Of a DNA stretch of 24,347 nucleotides, positions 6,448 to 14,737 are shown one piece after another. Origin of the DNA: CAZXNF01 sp050741255. GTDB lineage: Bacteria; Pseudomonadota; Gammaproteobacteria; Burkholderiales; SG8-41. Both the position numbers and the translations under genes were made by a program. The notes under the pieces were generated by a model. That model made no database searches. It was not told the DNA's origin and saw only the letters and a list, made by a program, of their open reading frames with translations. Numbering within the stretch: the stretch's first letter is position 1; each line of letters starts with the position of its first letter. The stretch spans positions 1 through 24,347 of the forward strand of contig JBOIEQ010000059.1 in assembly GCA_050741255.1 (NCBI GenBank). Direction: 5' to 3'.

Positions 6448-7782
6448 TTACTCTGGCAGGCGCGCCAGTTGGCCCGCGTCCGCGAGCTCGTCCAGCGCCC
6501 AGATGGATTTGACGAGGTGCGCAGCGGCTTGCGGTACGCCGGCCGACGCGCACAGGCCCTCGACTTTGCGTTCGATGTCGGCATCGGCCAATGGCCGGTC
6601 CGGCGAACCACGGCTGTGGAGCACATTGGCCTCCAGCACGCGGCCGTCGATCAGCGTCACTTTCACGCGCGCCGCGTCGAGCGCGATGGTGCCGTCGACC
6701 CGGGCAACGACCCGGGCGCGCAAGGCGGCGACGGCCGGATCGCGCAAGCACTCGTCGCTGAATTCCGCAACGCCCGCGCGTCCGCGCACCAGCGCGACCG
6801 CCGCGCAATGCTGGAACGAGAGCTTGGACTCGAGGCCGCGTACGGGTTCCGCGCGATCGCAACGCACGAGCGCCAGCGTGCTGGCGAAGACTTCGATGCG
6901 GGTGACGGAGGCTGCATTGAGCCCGCCCTCCCGCAGGTCGAAGCAGGCATCGATGACCGGGTGCGTGACGATGCCGGAGGGATAAGGCTTGTAACCTACC
7001 TGCGGCAATTCCCAGGCCTGGCCGAGATCGCGCAGGGCCTCGTCGATTTCCGGCTGCGCGCTCGCGATGCGCGCAAAACCGAACTTGCCCTCGATGCCCG
7101 CCACCGGTCCGGTGAAACCCGCCTGCGCCAGCAGCGCCGCGGCAAGACCGTTGCGGGCCGCGAATCCGGTATGGCCGCCGCGCGCCATGGTGCCGAGCGA
7201 TTCGATCAGGCCGGACGCCTGGGTTGCCGCGATGCCGAGTGCCCAGGTCATGCGCGTTTCGTCGAGGCCGAGCAGTCGGCCGCAGGCGGCGGCGGCGCCG
7301 AACACGCCCGCGGACGCCGTGATGTGCCAGCCGGCTTCGTAGTGCGCGCGGCCGAGCGCGCGGCCGGCCCGGCAGCCGACTTCGATGCCGAGCACGAGCG
7401 CCTGCAACAGCTCCCGGCCGGACAGGCGGCGGCTTTCGGCGCAAGCGAGCGCTGCGGGCGCGATGGCGACGGTCGGATGCATCACCGTGGGCATGTGCGT
7501 GTCGTCGAAATCGAGCACGCTGGACGCGAGGCCGTTGAACACGGCGGCATTGAGCGCGTCGCAGCGTTCGGTGCGGCCGAGTACGCTGGCGAGGGGAGGC
7601 CCGGCGAGCGGCAACAGCGCGGCCAGCGCGTGTTCGACGGCGGCCTCTCGCGAACCGCCGACCGCGGCGCCAGTCCAGTTGAGCAGCGCGCGCCGGCCTT
7701 CGTGGCGGATCGTCTCCGGAATCGCGTCCCAGGTTGTCGTGGCGGCGAAGCGCGCCAAGGTTTGCGTCAGGCCTGTCTCCAT
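6448..7782 (-). CDS. MmgE/PrpD family protein (2-methylcitrate dehydratase-like)
   Basis: This 444-residue protein belongs to the MmgE/PrpD family, whose characterised members include 2-methylcitrate dehydratase and cis-aconitate decarboxylase. Features seen are the N-terminal ALLNWTGAAVGGSREAAVE, the strongly conserved block NGLASSVLDFDDTHMPTVMH at about residues 123-142, ALVLGIEVGCRAGRALG in the helical core, and GHTGFAARNGLAAALLAQAG in the middle. The rest of a methylcitrate pathway (prpB, prpC, acnD) is absent, so it is probably not the propionate-cycle enzyme. It heads an operon with two alpha/beta hydrolases and is divergent from the nitrilase gene across about 130 bases. A long opposite-strand open frame over it is a shadow. 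Confidence 0.9.
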   Translation of the reverse strand: METGLTQTLARFAATTTWDAIPETIRHEGRRALLNWTGAAVGGSREAAVEHALAALLPLAGPPLASVLGRTERCDALNAAVFNGLASSVLDFDDTHMPTVMHPTVAIAPAALACAESRRLSGRELLQALVLGIEVGCRAGRALGRAHYEAGWHITASAGVFGAAAACGRLLGLDETRMTWALGIAATQASGLIESLGTMARGGHTGFAARNGLAAALLAQAGFTGPVAGIEGKFGFARIASAQPEIDEALRDLGQAWELPQVGYKPYPSGIVTHPVIDACFDLREGGLNAASVTRIEVFASTLALVRCDRAEPVRGLESKLSFQHCAAVALVRGRAGVAEFSDECLRDPAVAALRARVVARVDGTIALDAARVKVTLIDGRVLEANVLHSRGSPDRPLADADIERKVEGLCASAGVPQAAAHLVKSIWALDELADAGQLARLPE

Positions 7783-7860
7783 GGGTCGCAGAATGCCACG
7801 GAGTCAGAGCGGCGTGAAGGTTTATCCAGGCTTGCACGCGGCTTCGCGCGCGACGGCCAT

Positions 7861-7868
7861 GCTAGAAT
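7861..7868 (+). promoter_or_regulatory. Possible extended -10 element for the nitrilase gene
   Basis: TGCTAGAAT (TG at 7860-7861, TAGAAT at 7863-7868) fits the TGnTATAAT extended -10 pattern and lies about 50 bases upstream of the nitrilase start, in the divergent gap 7783-7916. There is no good -35 at 17 bp, which an extended -10 can tolerate. Confidence 0.35.
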
Positions 7869-7905
7869 TTTTGGCGATCGGTGTTGCGCCGGTCGCGGTC
7901 GATTT

Positions 7906-7909
7906 GGAG
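7906..7909 (+). promoter_or_regulatory. Ribosome-binding site that sets the nitrilase start
   Basis: GGAG ends one base before an ATG at 7911 and seven bases before an in-frame ATG at 7917. The second spacing is functional and the first is not, so translation most likely starts at 7917. Confidence 0.6.
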
Positions 7910-7916
7910 TATGGCA

Positions 7917-8783
7917 ATGCTGAAGATCGCAGGCGTGCAGTTCATCGGCCAGGCCGACAAGGAAGCCAACATCCGGACCGCGATCCGCCTGGTGCGGCAG
8001 GCGGCCGCGCAGGGCGCGAAGATGGTGTGCCTGACGGAACTCTTCAGCACCATGTACTTCTGCGTGGAGACGCGGGAAGAGTATTTCGACTGGGCGGAAC
8101 CCATCCCGGGGCCGACGATCGAGCGCATGGCTGCCGTCGCGCGTGAAGCCGGCATCGTCCTCATCGCGCCCATCTTCGAACGCACGCCGGAGGGCCGGTT
8201 CTTCAACGCGGCAGCCGTGATCGGCCCCGATGGCGCCCTCATCGGCAAGTACCGCAAGTCGAGCATCCCCTTCATGGATGTCGGCCGCAGTGCGGAGCCG
8301 CGCGGCAACGAGAAGTTCTATTTCGAGCCGGGCGACCTCGGCTTCCCGACCTTCGACACGCCCTTCGGCCGCATCGGCATCCTGATCTGCTACGACCGTC
8401 ATTTCCCCGAGGCGGCGCGCGTGCTGGGCCTCGGCGGTGCCGAGATCGTCTTCGTGCCCACGGCGACAACGTTCATGACGCGCTATCTCTGGGACCTCGA
8501 ACTGCGCGCGCACGCCCTGGCAAACATCTATTACGTCTGCGGCGTGAACAAGGTGGGCGTGGACGCGGGCGGCTCGTCGCGCAACCACTTCGGCAACAGC
8601 ATGATCATCAACCCGCGCGGCGAGATCATGGTCGAGGCGAGCGACAACCGTGACGACATCGCCATCGCCGACGTCGATCTGTCGGTGATCCCCGAGTTGC
8701 GCAAGCTCTGGGGCTACTATCGGGACCGTCGACCGGACCAGTACGGCCCGCTGCTGGATCCCGTGGTGCCGCCGGCCCGCTAG
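7917..8783 (+). CDS. Carbon-nitrogen hydrolase, nitrilase superfamily (beta-ureidopropionase/carbamoylputrescine amidase-like)
   Basis: The 288-residue protein carries the Glu-Lys-Cys triad of the nitrilase superfamily: E41 in CLTELFST, K114 in GKYRKSSIP and C158 in ILICYDRHFPE. The CYDRHFPE environment and overall length fit the amidase branches that act on N-carbamoyl compounds (beta-ureidopropionase, N-carbamoylputrescine amidase, N-carbamoyl amino acid amidohydrolase) rather than true nitrilases. It has no signal peptide. The start at 7917 is chosen by ribosome-binding-site spacing. Its TAG stop overlaps the TAG stop of the opposing Bug gene in a shared CTAG. Reductive pyrimidine degradation is possible, but no dihydropyrimidinase or dihydropyrimidine dehydrogenase gene is in view. 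Confidence 0.88.
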   Translation: MLKIAGVQFIGQADKEANIRTAIRLVRQAAAQGAKMVCLTELFSTMYFCVETREEYFDWAEPIPGPTIERMAAVAREAGIVLIAPIFERTPEGRFFNAAAVIGPDGALIGKYRKSSIPFMDVGRSAEPRGNEKFYFEPGDLGFPTFDTPFGRIGILICYDRHFPEAARVLGLGGAEIVFVPTATTFMTRYLWDLELRAHALANIYYVCGVNKVGVDAGGSSRNHFGNSMIINPRGEIMVEASDNRDDIAIADVDLSVIPELRKLWGYYRDRRPDQYGPLLDPVVPPAR

Positions 8784-9736
8784 TCGGGCTGCGCGCCCGA
8801 GAACTTCACCGCTTCGCCCCATTTCGCGATTTCCGCGTCCAGGAACTGCGCGGCCTGCGCCGGCGTGTCACCGATCACTTCGAAGCCTTGCGCGGCAATG
8901 CGGCCGGCGACGTCGGATGAACGCAGCGCTTTCACCGCTTCCCGGTTGATCAGATCGCTCACGTTGCGAGGCGTGCCGCGGGGCACCGACAGTCCCTGCC
9001 AGGTGCTGGCCTCGTACTTTGGATAACCCTGTTCCGCGATGGTCGGCGTGTCCGGCAGCAGGAACCAGCGCTTCGCCCCGGTGACCGCGAGCGCCCGCAC
9101 CTTGCCACTCTCGATCTGCGCCTTGGGAAACACCGAGGTGATGGTGAAATCGACATGCCCGCCGAGGATCGCAGTCGTGGTGGGCGCGGCGCCCTGATAG
9201 GGGACGTGCACCAGCGCGATGCCGGTGAACTTGCGCAGCAGTTCCGTCGCCAGGTGCGGCGAGCCGCCGTTGCCGGAGCTGGCGTAGGTCAGTCCGCCGG
9301 CCTTGCGTTTGGACGCGGCAATGAGTTCCTGCACGGTCGTGGCGCCAACCGAGGGATTGACCAGAAGGATGAGCGGCACCTTGCCCAGCGTGACGACGGG
9401 AACGATCTCCTTTCGCGTGTCGTACGGCAGCTTCTTCAGCAGCGTCACGTTGATCGCCGTCGGCGGCGTGTGCAGGAACAGCGTGTAGCCGTCCGGGTTG
9501 CTGCGCACGAACACTTCCGTACCGATGACGGTGCCGGCGCCGGCGCGGTTCTCCACGACCACGGGCTGCTGCAGGTTTTCCGCCAGCTTCTGCGTCACGA
9601 TGCGGGCCATGACGTCGGCGGCGCCGCCCGGCGGAAAGGGCACGATCAGCCGCATGGGCTTTTCCGGGAAGTCCGCCGCGTTCGCGCCCGGCGCGCCGAG
9701 AAAGATCGCGGCGGCGAACAGGGTTCGGAGGTTCAC
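8780..9736 (-). CDS. Bug-family tripartite tricarboxylate transporter receptor (copy 1)
   Basis: This 318-residue periplasmic solute-binding protein belongs to the Bug/TctC family. A signal peptide ends around ANA-ADF (residue 20). It is followed by the family signature FPEKPMRLIVPFPPGGAADV, then VVVENRAGAGTVIG near residue 60, NPDGYTLFL near 79, and the later blocks VHVPYQGAAPT and LLPDTPTIAEQG. It begins with GTG at 9736, preceded by AGGAG. The four-base GTGA overlap with the deacetylase-like gene couples the two. No TctA/TctB membrane genes are near, the usual state for the many orphan Bug receptors of Burkholderiales. Ligands are generally carboxylates or amides; this one is unassigned, though coupling suggests a ligand related to the deacetylase-like enzyme's substrate. 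Confidence 0.92.
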   Translation of the reverse strand: MNLRTLFAAAIFLGAPGANAADFPEKPMRLIVPFPPGGAADVMARIVTQKLAENLQQPVVVENRAGAGTVIGTEVFVRSNPDGYTLFLHTPPTAINVTLLKKLPYDTRKEIVPVVTLGKVPLILLVNPSVGATTVQELIAASKRKAGGLTYASSGNGGSPHLATELLRKFTGIALVHVPYQGAAPTTTAILGGHVDFTITSVFPKAQIESGKVRALAVTGAKRWFLLPDTPTIAEQGYPKYEASTWQGLSVPRGTPRNVSDLINREAVKALRSSDVAGRIAAQGFEVIGDTPAQAAQFLDAEIAKWGEAVKFSGAQPD

Positions 9737-10551
9737 GCTGACTCCTGCGCCACGAAGGCGTCCGCGATCTGCTCGCCGGTGGCGTACCAGACACCCTCGA
9801 ACCGGCGCGTGTATTCCATGAAACTGCGCAGCAGGGCCACGCGCGAGGGCCGCCCGATCGCCTGCGGATGCATGACCAGGTTGAACAGGCCGCCCCATTT
9901 GTAGAGCTCGTCGAACTCGTCCTTCCAGATGGTGAAGATGTGCTGGTTGGTCTGGATCACGCGGGGACGCTGGATCGAACTCAGCATGTAGCCGGCGTCG
10001 GCGATGGACCAGTGCGTCGGCAGCTCGACCGGGCCCTTGCGGCCATCCGGCAGCAGGTGGCGGTAGGGATAGACGTCGTCCAGCATGTTGGTGTTGTAGA
10101 GATAACCGCGGTCCGCCAGCATCTTGATGGTGTTGGCGGTGATCTCCGCGGCCGGCGGGCGGTAGCCCCGCGGCTTGACGCCCAGCTTGCGGTCAAGGAC
10201 TTCGGCGGCGCGGTCGAAGTCCGCGCATTCGCGCTCCGGCTGCTTGGGATCCGCCCATTCGTGCGAGTAGCCGTGATGGCCGATCTCGAAACCCGCGTCA
10301 CGGATCTCCTTGCAGCGGTCCGTATGGTGGTCGACGACCCAGCCCGGGATGTAGAAGCTCGCGGGCATTTTCGTTTCCGCGAGCAGTTCCATCAGCTTGG
10401 GCACCGCGCGTTTCGCTCCGTAAAGGCCTTGCGACAGCACACCCAGCTTGCCGGCGTTCTCGGGATTGCGGGCGAGCCAGCTCGATTCCGCATCGAAATC
10501 GAACGTCCACATGACGCCCATGCGGGCGCCATTCGGCCATTTCATCGTCAT
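9733..10551 (-). CDS. Polysaccharide deacetylase family protein (allantoinase PuuE-like branch)
   Basis: This 272-residue NodB-fold metal-dependent amide hydrolase shows TFDFDAES (D18, D20), the metal-binding GHHGYSHEW with the H93-x3-H97 pair, YRPPAAEIT at 130-138, and LVMHPQAIGRP with H228. It has no signal peptide, so it acts in the cytoplasm. Together with the pattern in its motifs, this points to the branch containing PuuE allantoinase and other amidases of small molecules rather than to secreted chitin or peptidoglycan deacetylases. It is the first gene of a two-gene unit with the Bug receptor (4-bp overlap). A candidate promoter lies at 10636-10664. Transport plus amide hydrolysis would suit uptake and opening of a small cyclic or acylated amide; this is an inference. 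Confidence 0.85.
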   Translation of the reverse strand: MTMKWPNGARMGVMWTFDFDAESSWLARNPENAGKLGVLSQGLYGAKRAVPKLMELLAETKMPASFYIPGWVVDHHTDRCKEIRDAGFEIGHHGYSHEWADPKQPERECADFDRAAEVLDRKLGVKPRGYRPPAAEITANTIKMLADRGYLYNTNMLDDVYPYRHLLPDGRKGPVELPTHWSIADAGYMLSSIQRPRVIQTNQHIFTIWKDEFDELYKWGGLFNLVMHPQAIGRPSRVALLRSFMEYTRRFEGVWYATGEQIADAFVAQESA

Positions 10552-10635
10552 GAAGCCAACCTCGACAGAATCGCGGGCCGGAGAATGGCTCGCGGAAACT
10601 ACGGTGGGGGAAACCGGTTACCCGGACACCGATTG

Positions 10636-10664
10636 ATTTTGTGGGATTCGTTACGGCGCGTCAA
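10636..10664 (-). promoter_or_regulatory. Candidate sigma-70 promoter for the deacetylase-like/Bug unit
   Basis: Read on the minus strand, TTGACG (plus-strand 10659-10664) is followed after exactly 17 bases by CAAAAT (10636-10641). This gives 5/6 and 4/6 matches to the consensus hexamers. It lies just after the stop of the DMT transporter gene and about 85 bases before the deacetylase-like ATG. The rest of the 116-base gap (10552-10667) shows nothing more. Confidence 0.45.
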
Positions 10665-10667
10665 TTT

Positions 10668-11546
10668 TCAGCGCGCGATTTCCGCCTGGTGCGCGATGCG
10701 GATGCCGATCAGCACCATGATCCCGCCGGCGATCGCCGTCGACGTCAGGGCCTCACCGAACAGCACCCACGCGAAGAGCGTCGCCATCACCGGCTGGAAC
10801 AGCAGCGCCACCGAGGAGAATGTCGCCGGGAGGTGCGCCAGCGCGTAGGCGATGAGGCTCTGGCCGCCGACCTGCGAGACGAGCGCAAGTCCGATCAGGA
10901 TCCACCAGCCGTGCATGGTCAGCGGCAGCAACTGCTCGCCGGACAGCCAGGCGATGGGCAGCAGGAGGACGGCGGTGACCACGCCGCTGGCGAACATCAG
11001 TTTCGCGGTGGAGGTGGTCTCGCGCGCCCGTTTCACGGCAAGCTGGTAGCCCGCATAGAACATCGCCGTGACGACGCCGAGGGCGTCTCCCAGCAGGGCC
11101 GATTCCTGCAGGTTCACGCTGCCGCCGATGAGCAGCGCGCTGCCCGCGATCGCGAGCGCCAGGCCGGCGAGAAAGCGTCCGCTGGGCATGCGCCGGAAGA
11201 ACAGCCAGGCGGTCAGAGTGACGAAGATGGGCGCCAGGTTGGCGAGCAGCGTCGAGTTCGCGACCGAGGTCAGCACGATGGACCAGTGCCAGACCGCGAG
11301 GTCGCCCGCGAAGAAGAAGCCGGTGATGAGGAGCAACCGGCGCTCGCGCGCGGGATTCGCGACGGCCGGGCGGTTGCGTTCGAGCGCCATCCACAGCGCG
11401 AGGAAGGGCAGGGCGATTGCAACGCGCCAGAACGCGGTGGAGACGGGCCCGGCCTCGCTGACCTTGACCCACAGGGCCGAGGTGGCGATCGCGGTGGCGC
11501 CCGCGAGCAGGGCGGCGATGGCCGCGGTGCGGGGAGCCGCGGCCAC
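10668..11546 (-). CDS. DMT superfamily transporter, EamA type
   Basis: This 292-residue inner-membrane protein has about ten hydrophobic helices in two similar halves, the two-EamA-domain layout of drug/metabolite transporters. Examples are the first helix AAIAALLAGATAIATSAL, the helix ending WHWSIVLTSVANSTLLANLA, the second-half ALGVVTAMFYAGYQLAVKRA, and FSSVALLFQPVMATLFAWVL with the family-typical P and G positions near the C-terminus. Members export metabolites, amino acids or toxic compounds; substrate prediction is not reliable. The GTG start at 11546 lies seven bases after the enoyl-CoA hydratase stop, so it is probably the last gene of the acyl-CoA dehydrogenase/hydratase transcript and may expel an intermediate of that pathway. 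Confidence 0.88.
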   Translation of the reverse strand: MAAAPRTAAIAALLAGATAIATSALWVKVSEAGPVSTAFWRVAIALPFLALWMALERNRPAVANPARERRLLLITGFFFAGDLAVWHWSIVLTSVANSTLLANLAPIFVTLTAWLFFRRMPSGRFLAGLALAIAGSALLIGGSVNLQESALLGDALGVVTAMFYAGYQLAVKRARETTSTAKLMFASGVVTAVLLLPIAWLSGEQLLPLTMHGWWILIGLALVSQVGGQSLIAYALAHLPATFSSVALLFQPVMATLFAWVLFGEALTSTAIAGGIMVLIGIRIAHQAEIAR

Positions 11547-11553
11547 GGGCGTG

Positions 11554-12330
<777 letters not shown>

Positions 12331-12350
12331 GAGGGTTCCTTGGAGAAAAA

Positions 12351-13424
12351 TCAGTTGGCGGTGAGCAGCGGCCACAGGCCGTCGGCGCCACGCGCCATCG
12401 CTTCGCGGCCGAGCCGCGCGGCCCAGTAGCCCTCGTGGCCGAATTCCTCGCGCCACGCCAGCAGGCGCAGCGTCGCATGGTGCAGGGCGTATTCGTCGGT
12501 GACGCCGATCGCGCCGTGGACCTGGTGCGCGACCATCGCGCCTTCGTAGGCGGCCTGGTTGGCCCGCAGCTTGGCGCTGGCGATGGCGGTTTCCGCATCG
12601 CCCTGGCGGTCCAGCACGCCGGCGGCCGACAGTCCCGCGGCCACCGCCGCCGCGACTTCGCCCGCCGCGCGCGCCAGCTCCTGCTGCAGGGCCTGGAACT
12701 GGCCGATCTTGCGGCCGAACTGCACGCGTTCCTGCGCGTAGCGCACGGCGAGGTCCAGCGCCGCTTCCAGCGCGCCGCCGATCTGCACGGCCCGCAGCAG
12801 CGCGCCCCGCAGCATCAGGGCGTCGTGGGTCAGCGCGCGGGGTGCGGGTGCGATCTGTTCGCTCGCCAGGCCCACGCGCTTGAAGCTGAGCGTGTCGCGC
12901 GGTTCACCCGCCAGATTGCGGCCGGCGACGATCTCGCCCTGCGCCCGATCGAGGCAGACCACCACGTCGCCGGCCTCGCCTTGCGCGAGCAGCACGATGC
13001 GGTGGGCGATGCGCGCGTACGGCACGCGGGTAGCCGTGCCGTCCAGCCGCCAGGTGCCGCCGGCACGGCGCACCAGCAGGATCTCGTCGCGCACCGGCGC
13101 CACGGTCAGCGTTTCGCCGGGCACCGGCAGCTTGGCTTCCGTCAGCAACCAGCCCGCCAGCCAGGTTTCCGCCAGAGGAATGGGCGCCGAGTGCCGGGCG
13201 GCGACGCGCAGCACGGCCGCCGCGTCCGACCACGAACCGCCCGCGCCGCCGGCGGCCTCGGGCAGCAGAATGCGGTGGAACTCCGCGTCCTGCACCGCGC
13301 GCCACAGCTTGCCGGACCAGCCGGCCGTCTTGGCGTCGGCGAGCAGCTTGGGATCGACCAGGTCGCGAAACAGGTTGCCGGCCGATTCGGCCAGCATTGC
13401 GCGGATGTCGGTGGCGTCGCTCAT
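12351..13424 (-). CDS. Acyl-CoA dehydrogenase, small subunit type (PimD-like)
   Basis: This 357-residue protein belongs to the acyl-CoA dehydrogenase superfamily but is of the short, divergent kind that pairs with a larger subunit. The recognisable part is the C-terminal helical domain: YAQERVQFGRKIGQFQALQQ, which carries the FAD-contacting F-G-R-x-I-G-x-F-Q motif, and HQVHGAIGVTDEYALH. The middle beta-domain is weakly conserved, and the catalytic EGT segment is absent. Its ATG overlaps the stop of the large subunit (ATGA, 13421-13424), so the two should be made in equal amounts, as in pimeloyl-CoA or steroid side-chain dehydrogenase heterotetramers. A longer open frame across the upstream gene in another phase is not real. 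Confidence 0.88.
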   Translation of the reverse strand: MSDATDIRAMLAESAGNLFRDLVDPKLLADAKTAGWSGKLWRAVQDAEFHRILLPEAAGGAGGSWSDAAAVLRVAARHSAPIPLAETWLAGWLLTEAKLPVPGETLTVAPVRDEILLVRRAGGTWRLDGTATRVPYARIAHRIVLLAQGEAGDVVVCLDRAQGEIVAGRNLAGEPRDTLSFKRVGLASEQIAPAPRALTHDALMLRGALLRAVQIGGALEAALDLAVRYAQERVQFGRKIGQFQALQQELARAAGEVAAAVAAGLSAAGVLDRQGDAETAIASAKLRANQAAYEGAMVAHQVHGAIGVTDEYALHHATLRLLAWREEFGHEGYWAARLGREAMARGADGLWPLLTAN

Positions 13425-14605
13425 AGTTTCCCCAGCAGCCGGCGCGCGATGAGGTTGCGCAGCACCTGCGTGGTGCCGCCGCGGATGGTGGACACCGGCG
13501 CACAGATGATCGTCTCCGCGAGGTAGCGCTCGAAGGTGTCGGTAGCGTCGAGCGTGGGCTCGATATCCATGAGCAGGCGCGCCGCATCGACGATTTCCCG
13601 CTCGAAAAACGTGCCCATGTCCTTGACCAGCGCCGCCTCGGTGGCGAGGTCCACATGCGCGGGCGCGCTGCCGCCGCCCTGGTCCGGGCCGGGATCCAGC
13701 GTCACCGCGATGGCGAGCGACATGCGCCGCAGCGTCCACATCCGCGCCGTCAACCGGCCAATCGCTTCCTGCGCGCGCGGGTCTTCCACGCCGCGCAGGC
13801 GCCGCACCAGTTCCACGAACAGCGGGAAGGTGGTCATGTAGCGCTCGGGCCCGCTGCGTTCCAGTGCCAGTTCGGACGTTACCTGCTTCCACCCCTGGCC
13901 GACTTCGCCGACCACCATGGCGTCGGACACGAGGACGTTGTCGAGGTAGATCTGGTTGAACTGGTGATGGCCGTTCATGAAGCGGATCGGGCGCACGGTG
14001 ACGCCAGGCGAATTGAACTCCACGATCAACTGCGACAATCCATTGTGCCGGTCGCCGTCTTCCGCGCCGGTGCGGCACAACACGAAGAAAGCGTCGGCCT
14101 TGTGCGCCCAGCTCGTCCATACCTTCTGCCCGGTGACACGCCACCCGCCGTCCACGCGCGTCGCCTTGGTGCGCACCGCGGCCAGGTCCGAGCCGGCATC
14201 GGGCTCGCTCATGCCCAGCGCGAAGACCATTTCGCCGCGCGCAATCGCCGGGAGGAACTGCGCGCGCTGCGCCTCGGTGCCGTAGCGCAGCAGGCTGGGC
14301 CCGGTCTGGCGGTCGCCGAACCAGTGCGCGGCGCAGGGCGCGGCCACGGCCAGCATTTCCTCGGTAACGACGAAGCGCTCGAGGTACGAGCGCTCGTGTC
14401 CGCCGTAGCGCTTGGGCCAGGTCATGCCGATCCAACCGCGCGCGGCGACCTTGCGTGTGAACTCCCGGTCGTATTCGGTGTGGCCCAGGTGGGCGACGAT
14501 GCGGCCGGCCTTCACCTCCTCGCGCAGAAAGGCGCGTACCTCCGCCCGCAGGCTTTCGGCCTGCGGCGGCAGTGCAAGGGCGGAGAAATCTACAGCGTCG
14601 AACAA
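13421..14605 (-). CDS. Acyl-CoA dehydrogenase, large subunit type (PimC-like)
   Basis: This 394-residue flavin-dependent acyl-CoA dehydrogenase has N-terminal helices to about residue 120, the FAD/substrate beta-domain (FALGMSEPDAGSDLAAV at 128-144, WRVTGQKVWTSWAHKAD at 155-171), and the C-terminal helices ending TIRGGTTQVLRNLIARRLLG. The residue matching the medium-chain enzyme's catalytic Glu is Gly (RGGT instead of YEGT). E249 in ELALER could serve instead, as in the isovaleryl-CoA type; that is inference. The TTG start at 14605 is chosen because AGGAG lies eight bases upstream. An upstream in-frame GTG falls inside the inverted repeat at 14633-14723. It is coupled to the small subunit. 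Confidence 0.88.
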   Translation of the reverse strand: MFDAVDFSALALPPQAESLRAEVRAFLREEVKAGRIVAHLGHTEYDREFTRKVAARGWIGMTWPKRYGGHERSYLERFVVTEEMLAVAAPCAAHWFGDRQTGPSLLRYGTEAQRAQFLPAIARGEMVFALGMSEPDAGSDLAAVRTKATRVDGGWRVTGQKVWTSWAHKADAFFVLCRTGAEDGDRHNGLSQLIVEFNSPGVTVRPIRFMNGHHQFNQIYLDNVLVSDAMVVGEVGQGWKQVTSELALERSGPERYMTTFPLFVELVRRLRGVEDPRAQEAIGRLTARMWTLRRMSLAIAVTLDPGPDQGGGSAPAHVDLATEAALVKDMGTFFEREIVDAARLLMDIEPTLDATDTFERYLAETIICAPVSTIRGGTTQVLRNLIARRLLGKL

Positions 14606-14613
14606 GGCAGAGT

Positions 14614-14618
14614 CTCCT
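14614..14618 (-). promoter_or_regulatory. Ribosome-binding site selecting the TTG start of the large acyl-CoA dehydrogenase subunit
   Basis: The minus strand reads AGGAG here, eight bases before TTG 14603-14605. No ATG or GTG nearer to the family's N-terminal sequence has a comparable site. Confidence 0.6.
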
Positions 14619-14632
14619 GACAGACTGGCCGA

Positions 14633-14723
14633 CCGCAGATACACGCAGATAATCGCGGAAAAAACAAAAACTGTTCAAGCATGACGGTTTGTAGCATCAG
14701 CGTGTATCTGCGTGTATCTGCGG
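14633..14723. repeat. Inverted repeat with 19-bp perfect arms
   Basis: CCGCAGATACACGCAGATA (14633-14651) is the exact reverse complement of 14705-14723, separated by 53 bases. Each arm contains a 10-bp tandem repeat (CGTGTATCTG twice at 14701-14720). Dispersed copies with a CCGCAGAT...ACGCAGAT core are known in many bacterial genomes. It lies between the Bug gene and the acyl-CoA dehydrogenase gene, both on the minus strand, and could block or attenuate read-through. Confidence 0.85.
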
Positions 14724-14737
14724 CTGAAGGATCTGGA

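Noticed and set aside
6469..7923. A 484-codon plus-strand open frame opposite the MmgE/PrpD gene.
   Set aside because: The translation is Arg/Ala/Gly-rich low-complexity without a known motif, as expected for an antisense shadow in GC-rich DNA, and the opposite frame encodes a clear protein family.
14623..14644. A GTG start for the large acyl-CoA dehydrogenase subunit within the inverted repeat.
   Set aside because: It would add 13 repeat-derived residues and has no ribosome-binding site at proper spacing, while TTG 14605 follows AGGAG by eight bases.
12351..14678. A single 775-residue minus-strand open frame spanning both acyl-CoA dehydrogenase genes.
   Set aside because: Only its second half (from 13424) has family sequence. 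The first half is an out-of-phase reading of the large subunit gene.
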